Origin: Paraburkholderia caffeinilytica
Lineage (GTDB): Bacteria > Pseudomonadota > Gammaproteobacteria > Burkholderiales > Burkholderiaceae
DNA length: 64,000 nt
Direction of reading: 5' to 3'
Assembly (NCBI RefSeq): GCF_003368325.1
Contig: NZ_CP031466.1
Coordinates: 744,001-808,000 of the forward strand
The position numbers and the translations under genes are program-made. The stretch's first letter is position 1; every line of letters begins with the position of its first letter. Of the stretch, positions 1-10,500 are shown one piece after another. The notes below the pieces were generated by a model, which had not been told where the DNA came from, did not search any database, and saw only the letters and a list, made by a program, of their open reading frames with translations.

Positions 1-1
1 A

Positions 2-1579
2 GCGACGATGCAGGATCTGATTCGCCGCTATCAGCGCACGCACAGCACGTTCGGGCGCTTCTCCGAAAAGGTCGCGGTGCATCTGAACGATACGCACCCG
101 GTGCTGGCGATTCCTGAACTGATGCGTTTGCTGGTGGACGTTCATCATCAGCCGTGGGACAAGGCATGGCAGCACGTCACGAAGATCTTCTCGTACACGA
201 ACCACACCTTGATGCCCGAAGCGCTCGAAACGTGGGACGTCGAGATGCTCGCGCGGCTTCTGCCGCGGCATCTGGAGATCATCTTCGAGATCAATGCGGG
301 CTTTCTCAAGCATGTCAGCGAGCATTCGGGGCATGACGGCGAAATGATCCGCCGCATTTCGCTGGTCGACGAATATGGCCAGCGGCGCGTGCGGATGGCG
401 TATCTGGCGATCGTGGCGAGTCACAAGGTGAATGGCGTGTCGAAGCTGCATTCGCAGTTGATGACGCGTAATATTTTCGCCGACTTCGCGCGTATCTACC
501 CAGACCGTTTCACCAACGTCACCAACGGCATCACGCCGCGGCGCTGGCTGGCGCAGGCGAGTCCGTCGCTGTCGTCGCTGATCGATCAGCAGATCGGCAC
601 GCAGTGGCGCAGCAATCTGTTCGAGCTGGAACAACTGCGCAGCCTGCGCAACGACAGCGCGTTCATCGACGCGTTTCGTGAAGCGAAGCGGCAGAACAAA
701 CTGCGGCTCGTGCAACGGCTCGCGCATCACACCAAACTGCGCTTCGATCCCGATGCGTTGTTCGACCTTCAGGTCAAACGCATTCACGAATACAAACGCC
801 AGTTGCTGAACGTGCTGCACGTGATCGTGCGCTACAACCAGATTCGCGCGAATCCGGAGCGCGATTGGGTGCCGCGCGTGGTGATGTTCGCCGGCAAGGC
901 CGCGTCCGCGTATCGCATGGCGAAGACGATCATCAAGCTGATCGGCGACGTCAGCGAGAAGGTCAACCACGATCCGTTGATCGGCGATCGTCTCAAGGTG
1001 GTGTTCGTGCCGAACTACGGCGTCAGCGTGGCCGAGTTGATCATTCCGGCGGCCGACCTGTCCGAGCAGATTTCAATGGCCGGCACCGAAGCGTCAGGCA
1101 CCGGCAATATGAAGCTCGCGCTGAACGGTGCGTTGACGATCGGCACGATGGACGGCGCCAACATCGAAATCTGCGACGCAGTGGGGCGCGAGAACATTTT
1201 CATCTTCGGCCATACCGCTGACGAAGTGGACAGCCTGCGCGCCACCGGCTACCGGCCGCGGCAAGTGTACGAGGAGAATCCGGAGCTGCGCATGGCGCTC
1301 GACCAGATTCGCACGGGTTACTTCTCGCCGGACGATCCGTTGCGCTTCTCGGACATTTTTCACACGCTGGTGGATTGGGGCGATCACTATATGGTGCTCG
1401 CCGATTTCGCCGCGTTTGCGAAAGCGCAGGACGAGGTGGATGCGCGCTTCGTCGACAAGCGCGCGTGGGCGGAGAGTGCGATCGAGAACGTCGCGGGGAT
1501 GGGGCAGTTTTCGTCGGATCGCACTATCGGCGAATATGCGCGCAACATCTGGCACGTGAATCCGCTCAGTATGGAGTGA
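2..1579 (+). CDS. glgP: Glycogen/starch phosphorylase, 3' part (5' end outside window)
   Basis: The frame is already open at base 2 and no start lies in the window, so this is the C-terminal ~525 residues of a protein usually 800-830 long. The family releases glucose-1-phosphate from alpha-1,4-glucans in the cytoplasm, using pyridoxal phosphate. Visible family signatures are VHLNDTHPVLAIPE, NGITPRRWL, DLQVKRIHEYKRQLLN and the cofactor-binding segment EASGTGNMK, whose lysine (codon 1112-1114) forms the PLP Schiff base. The end DRTIGEYARNIW is the normal C-terminus. It is followed by a strong hairpin terminator. Identification is secure; the only uncertainty is the missing N-terminus. Confidence 0.97.
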   Translation, partial: ATMQDLIRRYQRTHSTFGRFSEKVAVHLNDTHPVLAIPELMRLLVDVHHQPWDKAWQHVTKIFSYTNHTLMPEALETWDVEMLARLLPRHLEIIFEINAGFLKHVSEHSGHDGEMIRRISLVDEYGQRRVRMAYLAIVASHKVNGVSKLHSQLMTRNIFADFARIYPDRFTNVTNGITPRRWLAQASPSLSSLIDQQIGTQWRSNLFELEQLRSLRNDSAFIDAFREAKRQNKLRLVQRLAHHTKLRFDPDALFDLQVKRIHEYKRQLLNVLHVIVRYNQIRANPERDWVPRVVMFAGKAASAYRMAKTIIKLIGDVSEKVNHDPLIGDRLKVVFVPNYGVSVAELIIPAADLSEQISMAGTEASGTGNMKLALNGALTIGTMDGANIEICDAVGRENIFIFGHTADEVDSLRATGYRPRQVYEENPELRMALDQIRTGYFSPDDPLRFSDIFHTLVDWGDHYMVLADFAAFAKAQDEVDARFVDKRAWAESAIENVAGMGQFSSDRTIGEYARNIWHVNPLSME

Positions 1580-1616
1580 CGCGAGTACGTTTGCTTGTGA
1601 CGCCGGCTTAAACGAA

Positions 1617-1648
1617 AAAGGCCGTGCGAAATTTTTCGCACGGCCTTT
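1617..1648. terminator. Bidirectional rho-independent terminator
   Basis: A 14-bp perfect stem (AAAGGCCGTGCGAA paired with TTCGCACGGCCTTT) closes a 4-nt loop, with A-rich sequence on the left and T-rich on the right. It lies between the convergent glgP and the lipoprotein gene and can end transcription from both. Confidence 0.9.
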
Positions 1649-1667
1649 CTTTATCGACCGATGCATA

Positions 1668-2771
1668 TCACGGGGCGAATCCTTCGCTCTCCTTCGCGGC
1701 ATACAAACCGAACTGCCCACGCGGGAAATCGAACAGCACGTCGATGTTCTGCATCGCCATCAAACCGACCACGATGCGGTTCGCGTCCGGCTTCGCCTTG
1801 ACGATCGTGACTTGTGCCTTCTCGTAACGATGCACCCACGGGCCGCTGCCGATGGCCGTCTCGTAGTTGCCCTGATCGAGCACATTGCCGACATCGCCGT
1901 CACCGGTCCAATTGGGTGCCTTGTCCATTTCGAGGCGGATCATGCCGGTGCTGCCGGTTGCGAACACCAACGGCGCGCAGAAGGTCATCTTGCCGCCCAC
2001 ATTCACACAGCCTCGCGGCCATTGCGCTGTTCCGTCTTCCGCCACTGTCATCGGCACCATCGTGTAGTCCTTGGTGATGCTGCTCGAGGGGCTCAACACC
2101 ATGTACGGCTTCGCGAAATTCGAGTGCACCAGATAGCGTTGGCCGATGTTGCCGGGCAACGCGCGCAAAGGTTGCGTGCAGCAGCTATCGCCCGGTTGCG
2201 CGGCGCCGACGCCGACGATGCCGGAAAACGCCCAGCCGAATTCACCGGTGTAGCCGTCCATTCCCACACAGCGCCGTGCGTTCGGCAGACAGCGTATGAC
2301 GTCTACCGCTTGCGCGGCGATCGGCGTCGGGGTGGTGCCGGCGAGGCTGAACGGCACCTTGACGGCCGGGCCGAGAATCTCCACGCCGTTCGCGAACGAC
2401 AACGACGTCACGCCGCCGGCGCTTGCATAGCCCGAACCGGGCAGTACCGACTTCAACACCCGCGCGCCTTGCGTTCCCGTGTCGAGCGCCATGTAAAGCG
2501 GCTTGCCGTCGAGCTGGACTGGCAGGCCGAGGCGCGCGTGATCTTCGTCGGCCCGCTCCACGTGCAGCGGAATCAGCAGACCGTCGTTGCCGCCGTTGAT
2601 CAACGCGGCTTTGGGCGCCGGCGGCGTGGGGGTGGGGAAGGTGACGGCACAGCCGGTCAGCGCGGCGAGCGCGCCGGCCGCGACCAGCGCCGCTGCCGTT
2701 GAATGACGAAACTGAAAACGAAAATGCGGACGGACATACCGGCGTACGGCATCGAGAGACGACAGGAACAT
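1668..2771 (-). CDS. Lipoprotein with retropepsin-like motif, DUF3443-like
   Basis: 367 residues. An N-terminal hydrophobic stretch ends in the lipobox ALTGC (Cys near 41), so it is probably a lipoprotein. A Pro/Thr spacer (TFPTPTPPAP) follows, then a domain containing MALDTGTQGARVL, which resembles the D-T/S-G active-site loop of aspartic proteases. Several Cys pairs (RCLPNARRC, DSCCTQ) suggest disulfides in the periplasm. I see no second clear D-T/S-G motif, so protease activity is not established. The general look matches a lipoprotein family common in Burkholderia (DUF3443-type, from memory). The n-region before the hydrophobic core is long, so the true start could be a few codons downstream. 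Confidence 0.75.
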   Translation of the reverse strand: MFLSSLDAVRRYVRPHFRFQFRHSTAAALVAAGALAALTGCAVTFPTPTPPAPKAALINGGNDGLLIPLHVERADEDHARLGLPVQLDGKPLYMALDTGTQGARVLKSVLPGSGYASAGGVTSLSFANGVEILGPAVKVPFSLAGTTPTPIAAQAVDVIRCLPNARRCVGMDGYTGEFGWAFSGIVGVGAAQPGDSCCTQPLRALPGNIGQRYLVHSNFAKPYMVLSPSSSITKDYTMVPMTVAEDGTAQWPRGCVNVGGKMTFCAPLVFATGSTGMIRLEMDKAPNWTGDGDVGNVLDQGNYETAIGSGPWVHRYEKAQVTIVKAKPDANRIVVGLMAMQNIDVLFDFPRGQFGLYAAKESEGFAP

Positions 2772-3035
2772 AGGATCACGCTTTGCAAAAAGGCGGGTCC
2801 CTGGCGAAGGCGATGCATGGTGAGCTGCGGCTTGGACAGCTCGAACAGCACTGACGGCAATCTCACTGGATTGCCGCAGCGTAGGCGGGGAAACCGGGAC
2901 GCTTGCGGGGGCCTGCGGGAGGGAACACGCGATAACAGGAGCGGCGACTCTACACGCCCACCCGCGGGCAATTGCAAAGATGTGTAAAGATTTGGGCGGC
3001 CGCTAGCCAGTTGTCCGTGCAAGCATTGATCTAGG

Positions 3036-3380
3036 TCAATAGTCGCGCGGACGACGGATCACGGTCGCTTGCGCGCGGCCGAGCGTGGCGCGGTCGAGGG
3101 CGGTGGTCAGCAGGCCGATCACGTCGTCGAGGCTGCGCGAGGTGACTTCGACACGAAAGGTCACGCGCTCGTGTTGCTGGTCGACGGTCACGACGTAGAG
3201 GCGCAGATCGTCGCCGAGAGCCGTGTGCAATGCGCGCCGCCCATGTGCCGACGACGTGCCGGGCACGGTGACGTCGATGATGACGAGCGGAACGACGACA
3301 TGCGTGCGGCGGGGAAGGCGCGATTCGCGCGGTGCACGCGAGACGGAGAATTCGGACGTTGCTACGGACGTGAGCATCAT
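3036..3380 (-). CDS. Small hypothetical protein
   Basis: About 114 residues from the internal pair ATG-ATG at 3375-3380. A longer frame reaches 3470, but its first 30 residues look non-coding. The protein has a basic N-terminus, a hydrophobic strand (HVVVPLVIIDVTV) and a C-terminal part (SLDDVIGLLTTALDRATLG) that could form a helix. There is no clear signal peptide and no motif I recognise. It reads in the same direction as its neighbours at 1668 and 3527. Function unknown. Confidence 0.5.
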   Translation of the reverse strand: MMLTSVATSEFSVSRAPRESRLPRRTHVVVPLVIIDVTVPGTSSAHGRRALHTALGDDLRLYVVTVDQQHERVTFRVEVTSRSLDDVIGLLTTALDRATLGRAQATVIRRPRDY

Positions 3381-3526
3381 GATTGCGCCGATTCGGCGAG
3401 GCGGCGCGCGTTGTTGACACTCAACCACTCTAGCGACGCACGCCTCAACGACGCGCAAAAGCTGCCACACCGCGAATCAAATTTGTGTTAACGCGCAACG
3501 CCTGGCGTATTGCGGACGGCGGCTGC

Positions 3527-3916
3527 TCAGGCCTTGGGCGCCGCGGCGACCGTCTTTGCCTCGTGCACGGCTGCGGCGACGCGCTCGACGAACTCGCGAT
3601 CGGTGCTCATGAGCGCTTCGCGCAGGCCATTCGCGGTCTGCACCATCAGACGATGCGTGATGTCCTGGGTCGCCCACGTGAGCCAGCCGACCACGATCAG
3701 CATCGTGCCGCAAACCAGGCCGGCCGGCGAGCGCAATATCCCGCCGGCAATAGCGCCGACGAGTCCGGCGAGCGAGATCGTGTAAGGCAGGATTTTGTTC
3801 TTCGGCACGGTCACGACTTGCACGTCGACGATGTCGCGCAGCGGAAAGACCTGGCCGGCCGATGAGAGTGCATTGCGCGTGACCGACACGCCGCGATCGT
3901 TGAAAGGGTTTTCCAT
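3527..3916 (-). CDS. Small membrane protein, DUF6232-like
   Basis: 129 residues from the ATG at 3914-3916 (MENPFNDRGVSVTRNAL). A longer upstream frame starts in sequence that does not look coding. The order is an N-terminal beta-rich cytoplasmic part (FNDRGVSVTRNAL, then FPLRDIVDVQVVTV), two closely spaced membrane helices (TISLAGLVGAIAGGIL and GLVCGTMLIVVGWLTWA), and a C-terminal cytoplasmic helix (REFVERVAAAVHEA). This layout matches the DUF6232 family, whose function is unknown. Upstream lies the long promoter region of the divergent MCO operon. Confidence 0.7.
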   Translation of the reverse strand: MENPFNDRGVSVTRNALSSAGQVFPLRDIVDVQVVTVPKNKILPYTISLAGLVGAIAGGILRSPAGLVCGTMLIVVGWLTWATQDITHRLMVQTANGLREALMSTDREFVERVAAAVHEAKTVAAAPKA

Positions 3917-4348
3917 CGGGTTCAATGCAAGCGGTAGCAAAGGGCGCAGCGTACCAGACTTTGATTGACTACTTCCGGCGCGTGCCTTTACGCAGTTTGC
4001 CAAAGCCCGAACCACTCGAAAGGCCGGTCTGCAACCGAGCGTCTATGAAAGTAAATTGAAAGAAATCGAGTCGATCCGATTCGCCCGCCAGCCTCGGCCG
4101 AGGATCCGACGACCCGGTGCGAGACGCGATCGACGCACGGCTCCTTTTTCTACCTTGGCCAGCCAGATCTGAAGAGCGTCGCTGGGTTTGCCCTACCGCA
4201 AGTGTAGGGGGGTCACCCATCCCAGGCTACCTCGCTCTTGTTCAGAATCCAGATACGGGCTGGTGTCACAACGTAACCGGCCCGCATTCGCAGTAGAGCA
4301 TGACGCCCGGCGCGTATCGCGCAGGCTGACCCCTGGGACGGAGGTCAT
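3917..4348. other. Gene-free divergent promoter region before the MCO operon
   Basis: Open frames here are short, overlapping and without coding character. The only clear structure is the palindromic element at 4191-4220. A plausible GGAGG ribosome site sits at 4338-4342, just before the MCO start codon at 4349. Confidence 0.7.
4191..4220 (+). promoter_or_regulatory. Regulon element copy A (upstream of MCO operon)
   Basis: CCCTACCGCAAGTGTAGGG is an inverted repeat (CCCTA-N9-TAGGG, 4191-4209). It runs into the core TAGGG-N5-ACCCAT (4205-4220), 128 bp before the MCO start. CCCTACCGC and the core recur with the same 14-nt offset at 19912 and 28007. The core alone recurs at 24009, 25418 (minus strand) and 29641. 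It is probably an activator site for a response regulator encoded in the same island. Confidence 0.7.
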
Positions 4349-5914
4349 ATGTTCAGTACCCGCGCTTATCGCAGCAGTGTTGCCGCGCTGCTGTTCCTGC
4401 TATTCGCAGTTCCCTCGTTCGGCCAGTCGTTCCGGGTGCAATGCCCGCCAACCACGCCGGCGCATCCGACGGCGCTGCCGCCCGGTACAGGGGAGCCCGC
4501 CTACACCGGGCCGTCCTACACCGGACAGACCTCGACGTCGACAGGCGTCATCAACGGCGCGATCAAGTGCCAGCAGATCTCGGGCGGTGACGGTTACGCC
4601 ACGATGGCGAACGGCGTGCAGACTTACCTGTTCGCCTTCGGCCCGCTGTCCGGGCTCGCCGACATCAAGGCGGGTAATCCCGGCACCGAGTTCGCCTCGG
4701 TGTTCAACACCGTCGGCGATCCAAGGTCGGACCCGACCTACAACGGCGCGGTCGGCCTCGTGCCTGATCCGGATTCCGTGCCCCCAGGCCAGTTGACCGG
4801 CCACGTCGATCCACGACCCATCATGGATATCGGCGTGATGAACGGCAACGAGCCGGCGCCGATGATGGCGATCGACGAGGACGACGAGTTCTTCCTCACG
4901 CTGACCAACGTCGGGATGATCATGCGCCCCGACCTGTTCGAGCGGCACACGGTGCACTTCCACGGCTACCCGAACGCATCGTCGTTTTATGACGGCGTGC
5001 CGGACGCGTCGGTGGCGATCAACATCGGGGCGAGCTTCACGTACTACTATCTCGCGCCGGATGCAGGCACCTACTTCTGGCACTGCCACATCACGCCACC
5101 GGAACACTTGCAGATGGGCATGGTCGGCCAGATCTTCGTGCGGCCGCGGCAGAACCGCGTTCCCGCCGGCGCGTCGCTGTACAGCTCGCTGCAGAAGCAG
5201 CAACTGGATCTGCGCACGGCATGCGGCACCGACATTCTGTGCACGACGCCGCTGCCGCCTTCGAACGGCGTTCTCCACGTGAACAACAAGAGCGGTACGC
5301 CGACGCTGTACGCGTACAACGACGGCGACGGTTCGACCGCCTACGACGTCGAGTATCCCGTGCAGATACACGGCTTCGATCCGAACTTCCACTTCATCGG
5401 CATGACGTTCAATCCGGAGCCGTTCACCGACATGAAGGACAAGCTCTTCATGTTGAACGGACGCAGCTATCCGGACACCGTGAATCCGAACCCGCTGTCG
5501 ACACAGGTCGCCGACGGTACACCGCATTTTTCGCAACCGCTGCCGACGCTGATCAACATTCCGGCCGGCGGCAAGGCGCTGCTGCGGATCTCGGACCTGG
5601 ACGTCACCGAGTATCAGACGTTGGCCTCGCTTGGCATTCCGATGCACGTGATTGCTATCAACGCCCGCTTGCTGCGCGACATGTCAGGCAACGACCTGAC
5701 CTACAACACGAACTCGATCACGTTGGGGGGCGGCGAATCCCTGGACCTGATCCTCGACGCCAGCGACACGACGAAATATAAGCCGGGTGCGATCTACTAC
5801 CTGTACACGCCGAATCTCGATCACCTGGCTAACGACCAGGAGAACTTCGGCGGCTTGATGACCGAGGTTCACATCTGCAACGCCGTGAACCCGACCACGA
5901 AGTCCTGCACCTAG
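4349..5914 (+). CDS. Secreted multicopper oxidase, type-1-Cys-bearing (MCO-A)
   Basis: 521 residues with a Sec signal peptide (cleavage near VPSFG-QSF, residue ~25). The cupredoxin domain at ~165-265 carries HTVHFHG (200-206), DGVPD, and GTYFWHCHITPPEHLQMGM (HCH at 245-247, H253, M258). That set combines the trinuclear HxH pairs with type-1 copper ligands (Cys, His, Met). The second half has the usual MCO domain-2 framework (FMLNGRSYP, PAGGKALLRISDL) without copper motifs, and a third domain is missing. It is the first gene of an operon, 10 bp before MCO-B, which carries the complementary HxH motifs. The family oxidises phenols or metal ions with O2 reduction; the substrate here is unknown. 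The regulatory element at 4191 precedes it. Confidence 0.9.
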   Translation: MFSTRAYRSSVAALLFLLFAVPSFGQSFRVQCPPTTPAHPTALPPGTGEPAYTGPSYTGQTSTSTGVINGAIKCQQISGGDGYATMANGVQTYLFAFGPLSGLADIKAGNPGTEFASVFNTVGDPRSDPTYNGAVGLVPDPDSVPPGQLTGHVDPRPIMDIGVMNGNEPAPMMAIDEDDEFFLTLTNVGMIMRPDLFERHTVHFHGYPNASSFYDGVPDASVAINIGASFTYYYLAPDAGTYFWHCHITPPEHLQMGMVGQIFVRPRQNRVPAGASLYSSLQKQQLDLRTACGTDILCTTPLPPSNGVLHVNNKSGTPTLYAYNDGDGSTAYDVEYPVQIHGFDPNFHFIGMTFNPEPFTDMKDKLFMLNGRSYPDTVNPNPLSTQVADGTPHFSQPLPTLINIPAGGKALLRISDLDVTEYQTLASLGIPMHVIAINARLLRDMSGNDLTYNTNSITLGGGESLDLILDASDTTKYKPGAIYYLYTPNLDHLANDQENFGGLMTEVHICNAVNPTTKSCT

Positions 5915-5924
5915 GAGAAGAGCC

Positions 5925-7577
5925 GTGGGACACATCACTCAAAACACATGGATCGCCACGCTCGCGCGTCTTGGGCGGTTTGCACGGTTCGGCGCGGCGA
6001 TGCTCGCCACGCTCGTCTGCATGCACGCGCAAGCCGCCGCGCCTGGCATCACGGGGACGCACTTCGATCTGAGCGCCGAGGCAAACCGCATCACCCAGCC
6101 CGACGGCGCGAGCGTCTACTCGTGGGGCTATGGATGCCGCACGGCGCCGGCCGGCTTTTCGCCGTCCACGATCGCGGGCGCGAACTGTCCGAGCATGCAG
6201 ATTCCCGGTCCGACGCTGATCGTCAAGCAGGGCGACGTCGTCACGGTCACGCTCACCAATAACCTGCCGGCGGCGGCGGGCAATACGTCGATCCTCTTCC
6301 CGGGATTCCAGGTCTGCGCCGCGGTGCTGAACGCCGATGGGACCTGTCCTGCCGCGCTCACCGGTTCGCCGGGATTGCTGACGCGCGAGGCCGCCCACGG
6401 CGCCACGGTGACGTATAGCTTCGTCGCGGCGACGCCTGGCACGCATGCTTACTACAGCGGCACGCAGGGCGATCTGCAGATCGAAATGGGTCTGTACGGT
6501 GCGATCATCGTTTTGCCGACTTCGTCGCCCGGCACGGTTGCGTTGCCGACGGGTTGCCGCGCGGTTGCGGCGACGCTGCCGGATGGGCAACCGGACTTCC
6601 GCAACGCCGGCGCGGCCTATAACCACAGCGCCGCCTGTTACGATCGTGAGTATCTTTTTCAGTTCTCCGAAATTGATCCGCGCATTCATACGCAAGTGGA
6701 ACAGCAGGCGGCGAATGCGTGCACGGCGCCGAACGGCTGCATGACTGTCGAGACGGAGCCCTATCACCCGGCCTATTTCATGGTCAACGGCCGTTCGATG
6801 CCGGACGACATGGATCCGAACTACGCGGTGCAGTATCCGCATCAGCCCTACAACGGCAATCCGCACATGCACCCGGGTGAACTGGTGCTGTTGCGGATCA
6901 TCGGCACCGGCCGCTGGCAGCATCCGTTCCACGAGCACGGCAATCACGTGCGGGTGCTGGCGCGCGATGGAAACATGATCCTGAGCAAGACCGACCCGAC
7001 CAAGGTGGCCGGACCGCTGCTGTTCACGACGACCACGACGCCGGGCCTCACGATGGACGGAATTTTCTATTGGACGGGCAGAGGTCTGAACTGGGATGTC
7101 TACGGACACAAGCCCGGGGACCTGTACACCGATACCGATCCGAAATACGCGGCTTATCTCGGCAAGCCGGTCGTCTGCATCCCGGACGTGAACGGCTACT
7201 ACACGGCCGACCCGCTTGCGCCGAATTACTACGAGTGGTGCGCCGATCATGGCAAGGCGCTCGAAGCGCATCCGTTCGGCAACGTGGGTAGCGGCGGGCC
7301 GGTCACCCTGCCGGACTCGCACGTGCTGACCAACGGCTTCTGGTATGGCGGCAGTCCTTATCTCGGGCCCGACGCGACCGTACGCGCCACTGCGCCCACC
7401 GGGACCACGCCGCCGAGCGGGACGGTCGTGAATCCACCCACGACAGAAGCAGGCTTCGCATTCATGTGGCACTCGCATAACGAGCGCGAGATCACCACGA
7501 ACAACATCTTTCCAGGCGGAATGATGATGATGATGCTCGTCGATCCACAGGTTTTCCTGATTGACGAATCTAATTAG
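5925..7577 (+). CDS. Secreted multicopper-oxidase-like protein without type-1 Cys (MCO-B)
   Basis: 550 residues starting at GTG 5925 after GGAGAAG. The signal peptide ends near MHAQA-AAP. Domain 1 has the MCO frame (IPGPTLIVKQGDVVTVTLTN and MGLYGAIIV). Where copper-binding HxHG and HSH would be expected it has SILFPG and AYYSGT, so no ligands. The C-terminal part has HPFHEHGNH (from residue 333) and MWHSHNE (HSH at 516-518), followed by the unusual run FPGGMMMMMLV. The Cys of motif 4 is Ser here. With MCO-A just upstream, the two proteins together supply four HxH pairs plus one type-1 Cys. PDG and WGYGC near the mature N-terminus are echoed in the giant protein downstream. Confidence 0.88.
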   Translation: MGHITQNTWIATLARLGRFARFGAAMLATLVCMHAQAAAPGITGTHFDLSAEANRITQPDGASVYSWGYGCRTAPAGFSPSTIAGANCPSMQIPGPTLIVKQGDVVTVTLTNNLPAAAGNTSILFPGFQVCAAVLNADGTCPAALTGSPGLLTREAAHGATVTYSFVAATPGTHAYYSGTQGDLQIEMGLYGAIIVLPTSSPGTVALPTGCRAVAATLPDGQPDFRNAGAAYNHSAACYDREYLFQFSEIDPRIHTQVEQQAANACTAPNGCMTVETEPYHPAYFMVNGRSMPDDMDPNYAVQYPHQPYNGNPHMHPGELVLLRIIGTGRWQHPFHEHGNHVRVLARDGNMILSKTDPTKVAGPLLFTTTTTPGLTMDGIFYWTGRGLNWDVYGHKPGDLYTDTDPKYAAYLGKPVVCIPDVNGYYTADPLAPNYYEWCADHGKALEAHPFGNVGSGGPVTLPDSHVLTNGFWYGGSPYLGPDATVRATAPTGTTPPSGTVVNPPTTEAGFAFMWHSHNEREITTNNIFPGGMMMMMLVDPQVFLIDESN

Positions 7578-7594
7578 AGGCGGGGAGAAGCGCG

Positions 7595-10500
7595 ATGAGA
7601 ACCACTCAGTTTAAGGCGACCCTCTTCGACGTGTTCAAGGCAGGGGTCACAGCGTCCATTTTGCTGACTGCCAGCAGCTTGTCTTATGCTCAAGTCGTCA
7701 ATCTGACGGCGAAGGCGGCGACTGCCACGTTGCCCGACGGGCAGGCGGTGCCGATGTGGGGCTACACGTGCACGCCGGCTGCGGTTGCGCCGGCGACCTG
7801 TGCGGCGGCGAATCCGGGCGCCGGAGCGAGCTGGTCGCCCGTGGTGATCACCGTGCCGCCAGGACCGCTGACGATCAATCTCACCAATAGCTTGCCCGGC
7901 GCCGTGCCGACCTCGCTCGTCGTGGTTGGGCAGTTGGGTGGCGGCCTGGGGACGACGGCGACGAGCATGCCGAGTCCGCCGCATCCGACGCAAACCGCGA
8001 CCACCTGGCCGATTGCCAGCAGCGCGAGCGGCGCGACCTTCACGCCGCCCGCGCAGGGGCCTCGCGTCCAGTCGTTCGCCACCGAGGTGGCGACCGGCAA
8101 GACGACCGCGCTCACCTGGAGCAACCTCAGCCCCGGCACCTATCTGATCGAGTCGGGCACGCATCCGTCGATCCAGGGGCCGATGGGACTATACGGCGTG
8201 CTGGTGGTGAAGGCGCCGGTCGGCGGCACCGTGAGCTGCCCGGTGGCGTCGCAGCAATATCAGGCTTATACGAATCCGGCTATCTGCTATGACGCCGACG
8301 TACCGCTCGTGCTGAGCGAAATCGATCCCGTGCAAAACACGGCTGTTGCCGCGGCGGTGACGACGACCGGCTTCAGCGAAACCCTGGCGTGGTCGGGTCA
8401 ACCCGGAGGCTGCGGCGATTCGAAGTCGACGGCGTTCGGCACCTGCTATCCGCCGACCGTGAATTACGATCCGCGCTACTACCTGATCAACGGCGTCGCC
8501 TTCGACCGGACCAATCCCGGCGGGTCTTCGTTTGCCGCCGCCGCGCCTGTCGCGACGGGCCAGGTGCTCCTGCGTTTCGTGAACGCCGGTTTGCGGATGC
8601 ACGTTCCGGCGATAGTCGGTACACAAACAGGCAATCCTGCTGTGTCAGGTTTCTCGCTGATCGCCGAAGACGGCAACGTGCTGCCCGGCAGTACGCGAGT
8701 CCAGTCGGAAGTTTTTCTGGCGGCCGGCAAGACCTATGACGTGATGATCAACGCACCGGCTACGGGCGCCACGGCGCTGCCGGTATTCGACCGTGAGCTG
8801 AGCCTGTCCACCAACAATCAGCGTGACGGCGGGATGCAGGGTTACGTCGCTGTCAATGGCGGCACGCTGCCGACGGCAGGGGCCGCGAATCAGAATGCGA
8901 TCGCCAATTCCTCGACTTACTTCTTTATTCCTGGCGCCACGTTGACCGTGTCGGACCCGGCCAAGGGCGTGAAAGCCAAGGACGTGAATGTATACGGCGT
9001 GGAGGTCAAGACGACCACCACCGGCGGCGCGCTGACGCTGAACCCGGACGGCACGTTTGTCTATGTGCCGAATGCCGGTACGACAGCGGACAGCTTTGTG
9101 TATCAGGCCAACGGCAATCCCGCGGTATCGGCGACGGTCACGCTATCGGCCTGCAGCGCCGGCAACGGCTGTCTGTCTGGCCCGCCGGTGGCCGGCAATG
9201 GCACTTACGTCAGCAACATCGCGTCGCAGTTGCAGATCGGCGCGCCCGGCGTGCTGGCCAATGCCTCGGATCCGAAGGGGCTGCCGCTCACCGCCGCGAT
9301 TTCGGGTGCCGTGACAGGCGGGACCGTCACGCTGAATCCGGATGGGTCGTTCACCGCGATTCCGACGACGCCGCCGGTCGGCAGCAGTGCGACTGCCACC
9401 ATGACGTTCAAATACACGGCAAAGAATTCGCAGAACACGTCGAGTACCGCCGCAACTGTGACGGTGACGTTCAAGGGCGGCAGCGGACTGGTCGTCAAGC
9501 CGCTGGACGCGCCGAGCACGGCGCCGGGCAAGACTCCGGTTCAGCTGGCCGATTACCGCTGGATCATCGAGGAAGACCGTACCTTCCAGATCGATCCCGC
9601 ATGCCAGACGACTGCGGCAACGCGTCCGGCTACCTGCCCGCCGCTGCCGGTTCCCAGCCTCGGCGCGAATTTCCACACCAGCTACATGCCGGTCGTGGCG
9701 GCAGGCTGTGTCGGCAAGGTCGCCTGCGAGTCGGGGCAAACGGTGTACGACCCGGCGAGCAACTCGCACCTGCCGGCAGTGTGCGATATCGGCAACGGCG
9801 TGTGCCGCACGACGGCTGCGCAACAGGTGCCGGTCAATCCGGCGCAGGTGTCGCTCGATCCAACCAAGCACTATTACATCTCGATCTTGCCGGGTGACGC
9901 CGGTAACAGCTTTGGGAACGGTGCGGGCTTGCCGCAACCGGTCAATCCGGCGAACCCGACCGGGCCGCAAAGACAGTTCGATATTTCAAAGGACTGCCCG
10001 TCGGGTCCCGGCGGCGCGGATTTTGCGCCGGGCACGGGTAAGTGCGGCCACACCATGGGCGGCGCGCCGATCGCACCCGGACAGACCAGCGTCAACGTGC
10101 TGTTGCAGGAGACGCCGATGGCGACCGCGAAGGTTTCGGTGTTCGTCTTCGAGGACGACGCTCCGCTGAATGGCGAAGTGGATGTCAGCGGCGGCACCGA
10201 CACGTTCGGCACGGCGCGCGAACCAGGGCTTGGCGGATTCGAAATCAAGCTGTGGGACGACGCGGGCGGCACTGGCGATGCAACCGGACAGATGACTTAC
10301 GACATGTTCAACATGCCGCTGTCCAATTCCTTGCAAGGCACAATCGATCCGAGCACGGGACTCAATGCCTGCCCGATTTCGACTTCGACCGACGGTCTCG
10401 TCGGCATGGTCCCGACGTGTCCGAAATTCGAGTCGGACGGCAAGACGATTTCGCCGCTCGTCGGCCAGGCGATCATTGCCAACCTGATGCCCGGCCGGTA

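Noticed and set aside
5829..7478. 549-codon minus-strand frame opposite MCO-B
   Set aside because: Shadow of MCO-B; Arg-rich composition and no recognisable domain.
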